Source of the DNA: Phycisphaerae bacterium
Lineage (GTDB): Bacteria > Planctomycetota > Phycisphaerae > Phycisphaerales > SM1A02
Reading direction: 5' to 3'
DNA: 19,283 nucleotides
Assembly (NCBI GenBank): GCA_018665385.1
Contig: JABJDN010000044.1
Span: 1 to 19,283, forward strand
Part shown: positions 14,578 through 19,283 of the stretch, piece by piece
Numbering within the stretch: position 1 is the first letter of the stretch
Layout of the letters: each line of letters starts with the position of its first letter
Made by a program: the position numbers and the translations under genes
Notes under the pieces: generated by a model
What the model saw: only the letters and a program-made list of their open reading frames with translations
What the model was told of the DNA's origin: nothing
The model's database searches: none

Positions 14578-15258
14578 TTACACCAGTCCGTGAATACCAT
14601 CAAGTCCAAGTGGTTCCCTTGAATAAAAGGGCTCTGCAGTTTCTGTTCGCATGCGACCACCGAAATACGAATCCTGTGCTTCAACCCACTTCACAATCGA
14701 TCTGTTATGTTCAGGAATAACAAATTGCGTTTCGTACGCTACGATTGCCTCTCGTTTTTTCTTTGCAAAGCCTGTTGTGTCTAAAAGAAAACTTGGGTTT
14801 GGAATGATACGCAAATGCGTGCAGTAATAATAGAAGAACCACTTTGGATAGATTGGCTCGCCAGCCAAATCAATTTTTGTTAATTTTGCATCAAAACGAG
14901 CGTCTTCGACAATTCTCGTTGTAGCTACGTGATCTGGATGTGCGTCTTCAAAGTATGGAGCAAAAATTATATCTGCTTGATGTTCGCGAATCACAGAAGC
15001 AACCGCATGCCTGGCCGGTATGGAATGTTCAACATACCTGTTTGGCAAGTTCACAGTTGTTCTCTGTACGCCAAGTATCTCGGCGGCAACGCTTGCCTCT
15101 TTGGCACGAAGTTCGGGAGTTCCATGCGGTGTTGGTTCTCCGCTAGTCATATCAAGCAACAATACATCGTGTCCTTGTTCGACGAACTTTGCGATTGTTC
15201 CACCCATTCCAAGTTCTTGATCATCTGGATGTGGTCCGACTACGAGTATTTGCGCCAT
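14578..15258 (-). CDS. LmbE/PIG-L family deacetylase, BshB1-like
   Basis: This 226-aa zinc-dependent N-acetylglucosaminyl deacetylase carries the metal-binding PHPDDQELG (9-17) and HPDH (107-110) motifs. The C-terminal EPFYSREPLGLDGIHGL block closely resembles BshB1, the bacillithiol enzyme that deacetylates GlcNAc-malate. A role in bacillithiol or a related thiol is therefore likely, but LmbE members also act on mycothiol precursors, glycolipids and antibiotics, and no bshA or bshC is in the window. It heads a two-gene minus-strand unit with the methyltransferase and is divergent from truA. TAAAAT stands 6 nt before the ATG, and a perfect palindrome covers the expected -35 region. Confidence 0.83.
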   Translation of the reverse strand: MAQILVVGPHPDDQELGMGGTIAKFVEQGHDVLLLDMTSGEPTPHGTPELRAKEASVAAEILGVQRTTVNLPNRYVEHSIPARHAVASVIREHQADIIFAPYFEDAHPDHVATTRIVEDARFDAKLTKIDLAGEPIYPKWFFYYYCTHLRIIPNPSFLLDTTGFAKKKREAIVAYETQFVIPEHNRSIVKWVEAQDSYFGGRMRTETAEPFYSREPLGLDGIHGLV

Positions 15259-15264
15259 CTTCGT

Positions 15265-15270
15265 ATTTTA
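15265..15270 (-). promoter_or_regulatory. Leaderless -10 box of the BshB-like gene
   Basis: Minus-strand TAAAAT, 6 nt (acgaag), then the ATG at 15258. The opposite gene truA has the identical hexamer at the same 6-nt spacing, and the next bases are nearly the same (ACG in both). Confidence 0.55.
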
Positions 15271-15272
15271 TA

Positions 15273-15298
15273 GGGTCTGGTACAGGTATACCAGACCC
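15273..15298. repeat. Perfect 10-bp inverted repeat in a divergent promoter region
   Basis: Arms GGGTCTGGTA (15273-15282) and TACCAGACCC (15289-15298) flank a 6-nt spacer CAGGTA. The element lies in the 63-bp gap between the BshB-like gene and truA. The -35 positions of both -10 boxes fall in its centre or right arm. It could be an operator shared by the two genes or a member of a small dispersed repeat family, since one arm recurs at 12708-12719. A terminator role is unlikely between divergent starts. Confidence 0.7.
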
Positions 15299-15309
15299 CG
15301 TCGAGGTAT

Positions 15310-15315
15310 TAAAAT
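15310..15315 (+). promoter_or_regulatory. Leaderless -10 box of truA
   Basis: TAAAAT is followed by 6 nt (acggta) and the ATG at 15322. No SD is present, although GGT lies just before the ATG. Confidence 0.55.
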
Positions 15316-15321
15316 ACGGTA

Positions 15322-16086
15322 ATGCGATACAAAATGATAGTGGCGTACGATGGGACAGAGTTTCATGGCTGGCAAACTCAGAACCGGCCGGACCTTCACT
15401 CTCTACGTACTGTGCAAGAAACAATGGAAAAAGCCGTGATGAAGGTAATGCGTCACCCGATTACTATTATTGGCGCCTCGCGGACCGATTCTGGTGTGCA
15501 CGCACGAGGGCAAGTGGCAACGTTTGCATCAACAAACGACATACCGCCAGAAAAACTACTCATGGGGATAAATTCTTGGCTTCCTGACGATGTCCAAGTC
15601 AAAAAAATAGAAATCACGACAGACCGTTTCAATCCAATAAACGATTGCACTTCAAAAGGGTACAGATACAGCCTTGCGCATGGTTGCAGTAATCCGCTAC
15701 GAAAACCAATGTTTGACCGGCGGTATCTTGCGCACACTGCGTACGAACTTGATGTTTCAGCCATGCAGACAGCGGCTTCTCATTTTCTTGGAGAACATGA
15801 TTTTGCTGGCTTCACAAAACTTAATCATGGGCGTGAATCAACTATCAGAACAATCGATGGTTGCACTGTTACTGAAACCGAAGACTGGCGCATCGCCATC
15901 CATGTGTCGGGATCTGGTTTTCTTTGGAACATGGTTCGAATTGTGGCAGGCACACTTCTTGAAGTCGGGCGTGGATATACAAGCCCAGATTCTATCCCTG
16001 AACTTATCGCATCGTGCGATAGGAAGCGAGCAGGAAAAACGCTTCCGCCTGAGGGGTTGAGTTTAGAGTGGGTTTCGTTTGATTAA
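15322..16086 (+). CDS. truA: TruA, tRNA pseudouridine(38-40) synthase
   Basis: TruA converts uridines 38-40 in the anticodon arm of many tRNAs to pseudouridine. The 254-aa protein shows the N-terminal YDGTEFHGWQ (9-18), the catalytic loop GASRTDSGVHARGQVA with Asp56, SKGYRY-type text in the middle, HDFAGFTK, and a C-terminal GSGFLWNMVRIVAGTLLEVG block, all standard for TruA. Length is normal. It is a single-gene unit: divergent from the BshB-like gene, and with a TAA that overlaps the stop of the convergent fusion gene by 4 bp. Confidence 0.95.
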   Translation: MRYKMIVAYDGTEFHGWQTQNRPDLHSLRTVQETMEKAVMKVMRHPITIIGASRTDSGVHARGQVATFASTNDIPPEKLLMGINSWLPDDVQVKKIEITTDRFNPINDCTSKGYRYSLAHGCSNPLRKPMFDRRYLAHTAYELDVSAMQTAASHFLGEHDFAGFTKLNHGRESTIRTIDGCTVTETEDWRIAIHVSGSGFLWNMVRIVAGTLLEVGRGYTSPDSIPELIASCDRKRAGKTLPPEGLSLEWVSFD

Positions 16087-17216
16087 TGGCCGAACAAGTT
16101 CGCCATTTCAAAGAACCCTTGCTCTGAAAAATATTCCAATGCTTCATCCACTGAACTAAATATTTTTGTCGCTGTCTCTGTAATGAATGGCGAAGGCGCC
16201 TTGGCAGGTTTCCACACTACATAGACTTCCTTCGTGTGTTCCCAAGCGTGCTGTAATTCTCGTTCAACCCCGCTAGAAAGACCAGGCACACCGCCTGGAA
16301 GTTCCGGAACGAGAGAAACAATCATATCTGATTGGTCAATCAATCTAAAATCACGCATGTAAATTTGGCCATCGATGTCGCCAGCGATATCTAAAATTTC
16401 GCGAACAGAAACCCGCATCGGGTCGCCGCCCTGTTTACCACCAAATGCATGTGCTTCAACTTCAATCCAATCTTTCCCCTGCTTAGCAGCTTCAATGCCT
16501 CGGTCGAGTAAAAGTTTCTCGTCAACGTCCGCAGGGTCGAAAGAGATGAAGTGTTCCGCGAGTGCAGCCCTGAACTGATCAATTTCTTCAAGGATGTCTG
16601 GCATGTCAACGACATGGCTCATTGGGAAACTTGGATATACTTTTTTTAAATTGTTTCGTGCGATAAGTCGGTAACACGTTTCGGTAGTATCTTGGTGACG
16701 ACCACGGCTAAGAACATAAAACTCGTTGCTGCAACCGCACGCTTGCGCCATCAATTCTGTTGCGAGAATTTCTTCTTCACGCCAAACCATGCAGTCTTTC
16801 AATGTTGCATCAATGTCATGCTCTGCGTGCAAACGGTCGTGTACTACTTCGATATTGTCGACCAAACATATAAACAAATTTGGCTGAAAGGCTTTCAGTT
16901 GATCAAAGTCAAATGCTGGAAACAAACCGTGTCGCCAGCGAAACGTTGCGTGCGTATTCATAACAACATTAGGGTGGTCTTCAATAGGCGATGTCGCAGA
17001 TACAATATCTTTAATGGCTGCTCGCCGAAGTGAATGCAATCGACTTAAAGGCAAGTCAAGAATACGCCCTGCTCGAATGTCCGGCCCCTCATTGTACATC
17101 ATTGAACCTACGTTAAACACGTCAATGTTTCCACCACGCTCGCCTGCTAGATTTGCTGTTTGTTGCAGATATGGTTTTTTATCCATACCTATTTGACCGG
17201 TAATTACTGTTCTCAT
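16083..17216 (-). CDS. Adenylate-kinase-like (degenerate P-loop) and nucleoside deoxyribosyltransferase-like fusion protein
   Basis: I do not know a named family for this 377-aa protein. Residues 1 to about 200 look like archaeal-type adenylate kinase: MRTVITG start, NVGSMMY, LPLSRLHSLRRAA, VVMNTHATFRWRHGLFPAF, LFICLVDNIEVVHDRL. The P-loop is damaged, GQIGMDKK (7-14) instead of GxxxxGK[ST]: Asp replaces the glycine and Lys the Ser/Thr. Residues about 225-370 resemble nucleoside 2-deoxyribosyltransferases: IYMRDFRLIDQSDMIVSLVPE, then SSGVERELQHA, where Glu320 aligns with the nucleophile of the SxGTxxE motif, then VYVVW. It may bind or modify a nucleotide, with the first half as sensor or binding module. 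TATACT lies 7 nt before the ATG. It is convergent with truA. Confidence 0.6.
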   Translation of the reverse strand: MRTVITGQIGMDKKPYLQQTANLAGERGGNIDVFNVGSMMYNEGPDIRAGRILDLPLSRLHSLRRAAIKDIVSATSPIEDHPNVVMNTHATFRWRHGLFPAFDFDQLKAFQPNLFICLVDNIEVVHDRLHAEHDIDATLKDCMVWREEEILATELMAQACGCSNEFYVLSRGRHQDTTETCYRLIARNNLKKVYPSFPMSHVVDMPDILEEIDQFRAALAEHFISFDPADVDEKLLLDRGIEAAKQGKDWIEVEAHAFGGKQGGDPMRVSVREILDIAGDIDGQIYMRDFRLIDQSDMIVSLVPELPGGVPGLSSGVERELQHAWEHTKEVYVVWKPAKAPSPFITETATKIFSSVDEALEYFSEQGFFEMANLFGH

Positions 17217-17223
17217 AAGGTGT

Positions 17224-17229
17224 AGTATA
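17224..17229 (-). promoter_or_regulatory. Leaderless -10 box of the fusion gene
   Basis: Minus-strand TATACT (close to TATAAT consensus), 7 nt (acacctt), then the ATG at 17216. It lies in the 37-bp gap after dedA, so the fusion gene probably has its own promoter although it is on the same strand as the dedA unit. Confidence 0.55.
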
Positions 17230-17253
17230 CCGAGGCAGAGGCTTCACCGCTCA

Positions 17254-17925
17254 TCATTTTTTCTTACGAGAAAAATGTTGCAACCATGATGCCCGCGCAC
17301 GAGGAATTCGTTCACCTGATTTTCTATGACGTGACCACAACCTATAGGTGAGTGCGAGTGCAAGAACTACCATCACTAGACCTAATAACCGTACAACAAG
17401 TTCAACAGTACTTTTAGAAGAGTCAAAACTTGCAGCTATCCACCACCCAGCGAATAGTTGCGCAGGTGCAGTAATCAAACAACAAAGCATAGTGGCTACT
17501 GCAAATTTCCAAAACTTCATGTGCATCAATCCAGCGGCGGCAATCGTTGTTGTTCTGCTTGCTGGAATGAATCGTGCCAGAACAATTACCCAAACACCGC
17601 GAATATCAAATTGGTACTTCAGTTGGAGCAATCTTTTTGGATGCGCAATCCGCTTAAACCATTTTCGATTCACTAGACGCGTCCCAAGTTTTGAACACAC
17701 TGTAAACCAGAGCAAGTCGCCGCATACAACCCCTGCATACACTGCTATTAGCATTGGCCAAATCGAAAGTTGCTCGCTCTGCTGTAACAACATACCTGCC
17801 GGAATGATGATGATATCTTCACCTAAAGGGATGCCTACTCCAGACAGTAACAACAAGCCAAACACTAGCCATGGAACCCAATCAGGTCCAACGCTCGTAA
17901 TAATGCCGCTTATCCAAACTTCCAT
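17254..17925 (-). CDS. DedA family membrane protein
   Basis: This 223-aa inner-membrane protein of the DedA/VTT superfamily is implicated by family knowledge in lipid carrier flipping and envelope homeostasis. It has a first hydrophobic helix, the acidic GIPLGEDIIIIPAG segment, a GVVCGDLLWF helix, the key RFIPASRTTTIAAAGLMHM re-entrant motif with its conserved arginines, and two late hydrophobic helices. The tail is highly basic, ending SRKKK. An in-frame ATG at 17940 overlaps the upstream gene. I preferred 17925, 2 nt after that gene's stop, but there is no SD to decide. It is the second gene of a unit with the UAP1-type pyrophosphorylase. It belongs to a different branch from the yqaA-like protein at 12734-13330. 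Confidence 0.85.
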   Translation of the reverse strand: MEVWISGIITSVGPDWVPWLVFGLLLLSGVGIPLGEDIIIIPAGMLLQQSEQLSIWPMLIAVYAGVVCGDLLWFTVCSKLGTRLVNRKWFKRIAHPKRLLQLKYQFDIRGVWVIVLARFIPASRTTTIAAAGLMHMKFWKFAVATMLCCLITAPAQLFAGWWIAASFDSSKSTVELVVRLLGLVMVVLALALTYRLWSRHRKSGERIPRARASWLQHFSRKKK

Positions 17926-17927
17926 AT

Positions 17928-19277
17928 TCAGACCACGCATGCCCCATGTTCGTCAATCGACGATGGTAGTTCTACAGTAGCCAAGTCATCGGACGAAGAA
18001 GCTGTCAACGGGCTAATTTCAACTTGCGCTCCATCGTGCACTTCGATGTACGTACGAAGCCATCGAATTGCTCGTGCTTGTTGTAAAGCTTTACTCGTTG
18101 ACGGCGAATCCGTTCCTTCGGCATTCTTGATGGGCGCAAACTCTTCTTCGCGTTTTGTCTCCACAACAAGAGACCTATCAGCCATCGGTACTATGTCAAA
18201 AACAAAACGTTCGTACTTGTATGCGTTTGGTTCTTGAGGAGAAACACGTTCGCCAGCTTCGAGATGTATGTGCGATACTTTTTTATGCGCTCGATGCCAC
18301 GGCATTACATCTGCAACCCGTTGCAAAAAATTAATAGAAATCATATGAATTGCGATGGAGCCTGCTGAAAACAGAAGTTTGCCTTGCTCGTCGGTTTGCG
18401 TGGCAAATTCTACCGGTAAATCGCTGTACTCAACTACTGTCGTAGCTGAGTCAACTTGGCAAAAGACGCCTACGCGCTCCTTAGCATCTGCCTTCTGCAC
18501 GCACTTGCTGCTTACTTCGCATGAAGATACGTCTCCCACATGCATTCCAAGAAACACAGGGTCGACAACGCGCACAAGCGGGTTATCGATTTGGATATAC
18601 GAGAGATATGCAATACCCCTTGATTCCATCTCTTCAAGACCTCCACTTGCTTGTAACGCTGTGATCACCCCGCCATGTCCATCGGGATTCATAGCAATGC
18701 TCCCTTTGGATGCAAGCAACATTCGTCCGTCAGCATCAACAGCTGGAATTTGCGCTTGCGAGAAAATAAATATATCTGTTCTGTCAATTCCAAAACAATT
18801 GTTGTCTACCAAAAAACATTCCGTGGCTTCTTCGTTCTGCATGCTTGTCATGATGTACCACGGGATTGTTCTCCCGTATTTTTTAGAAGCAAATACTACT
18901 TGTTCTGCTACAAGTTGAAACAATGATTTTCCAGAAATGGGCGCTGCCGGAAATGTCCCTTTCGGTCCACTCCAACCAAGCCTTGTGCCCTGCCCACCTG
19001 CTACTGTCAATACGCCAAGCGTGCCGTTGCGAATAAGTTCTTCGCCGCGCTCTTTGCACGATTCATCAAGCATTGCTACTGGTGATGGGCTTAAATTTTG
19101 CCCAATCGAACATTCTTGCGTCTTTCCAAGAGATGCAAACAAGTCTAGGTCAATCTCGTTGAGTTCCGCAAGAAATGAACGCTGTTCTGTTTCGGTAAGT
19201 TCATCCCAAAACCGAAAGACATGCCCTTGTCCTTGGTCTTCAAATCGAGCGACTACATCACTTGGCAGTTCGATCAA
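17928..19277 (-). CDS. UAP1-type UDP-N-acetylhexosamine pyrophosphorylase
   Basis: This 449-aa UDPGP-family nucleotidyltransferase makes a UDP-sugar from UTP and a sugar 1-phosphate. It shows the UTP-binding LTVAGGQGTRLGWSGPKG (90-107), WYIMTSMQN, an MNPDGHGGV block, IQIDNPLVRVVDP, GVFCQVDS and VVEYSDLP, FSAGSIAIH, FVFDIVP and EEFAPIKNAEGTDSP. This order is that of eukaryotic UAP1/AGX, so UDP-GlcNAc or UDP-GalNAc is the likely product; UDP-glucose use cannot be excluded. The called start is a TTG, and the frame stays open to the right edge, so the true start may lie just outside the window. The N-terminus (GHVFRFWDEL) aligns near the start of UAP1, so little can be missing. Confidence 0.88.
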   Translation of the reverse strand: MIELPSDVVARFEDQGQGHVFRFWDELTETEQRSFLAELNEIDLDLFASLGKTQECSIGQNLSPSPVAMLDESCKERGEELIRNGTLGVLTVAGGQGTRLGWSGPKGTFPAAPISGKSLFQLVAEQVVFASKKYGRTIPWYIMTSMQNEEATECFLVDNNCFGIDRTDIFIFSQAQIPAVDADGRMLLASKGSIAMNPDGHGGVITALQASGGLEEMESRGIAYLSYIQIDNPLVRVVDPVFLGMHVGDVSSCEVSSKCVQKADAKERVGVFCQVDSATTVVEYSDLPVEFATQTDEQGKLLFSAGSIAIHMISINFLQRVADVMPWHRAHKKVSHIHLEAGERVSPQEPNAYKYERFVFDIVPMADRSLVVETKREEEFAPIKNAEGTDSPSTSKALQQARAIRWLRTYIEVHDGAQVEISPLTASSSDDLATVELPSSIDEHGACVV

Positions 19278-19283
19278 AACTCG

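Noticed and set aside
1..19283. Possible defence island, prophage or other mobile island.
   Set aside because: No integrase, transposase, phage, restriction or toxin-antitoxin gene was recognised. Apart from the 45-codon fragment, all genes are intact metabolic or envelope genes.

Overview
The window reads as chromosomal DNA of a marine-type, rather AT-leaning planctomycete of the Phycisphaerae. The best taxonomic clue is the secreted beta-helix protein at 9156-9926: it ends in a GACC...C cysteine module and a DxTGDGxxNxxD dockerin-like repeat, a pairing I associate with Phycisphaerales exported proteins. The genes are intact housekeeping and accessory metabolic genes packed very tightly. I see no mobile element, CRISPR array, rRNA or tRNA.

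Layout. At the left edge is a possible gene tail, then rimB-rimK (143-1545), a ribosomal-protein glutamylation pair. Convergent to it is a Tat-exported FAD oxidoreductase (1656-3173). A 300-bp divergent gap leads into a complete iron-sulfur cluster operon, sufB-C-D-S-U-T (3500-9021). On the minus strand follow a 45-codon remnant-like ORF and the beta-helix gene. A plus-strand operon then carries a sulfotransferase-like P-loop gene, a class IV aminotransferase and moaA (10015-12688). Next come a YqaA/DedA-like membrane protein (-), dut (+), a methyltransferase and a BshB-like deacetylase (both -), truA (+), an unusual adenylate-kinase-like/deoxyribosyltransferase-like fusion (-), and a dedA plus UAP1-type pyrophosphorylase pair (-) reaching the right edge.

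Two things stand out. First, nearly every gene that must begin a transcript has a TAnnnT box exactly 6 or 7 nt before its ATG and no Shine-Dalgarno sequence. Genes inside operons instead use SD motifs or ATGA/TAATG/TGATG overlaps. This points to widespread leaderless transcription. The suf operon is the exception and has an odd leader with a two-codon ORF. Second, the 377-aa protein at 16083-17216 joins an archaeal-type adenylate kinase fold with a broken P-loop to a nucleoside 2-deoxyribosyltransferase-like domain that keeps the glutamate of the SxGxxxE motif. It is the best candidate here for undescribed biochemistry.

Gene ends are also compact. Two convergent pairs (dut/methyltransferase and truA/fusion) share 4 bp at their stop codons, and sufT abuts its convergent neighbour. 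Divergent pairs share very short promoter regions, only 40 bp between ATGs for dut and yqaA-like. All functional calls are from reading motifs by eye; no database search was run.
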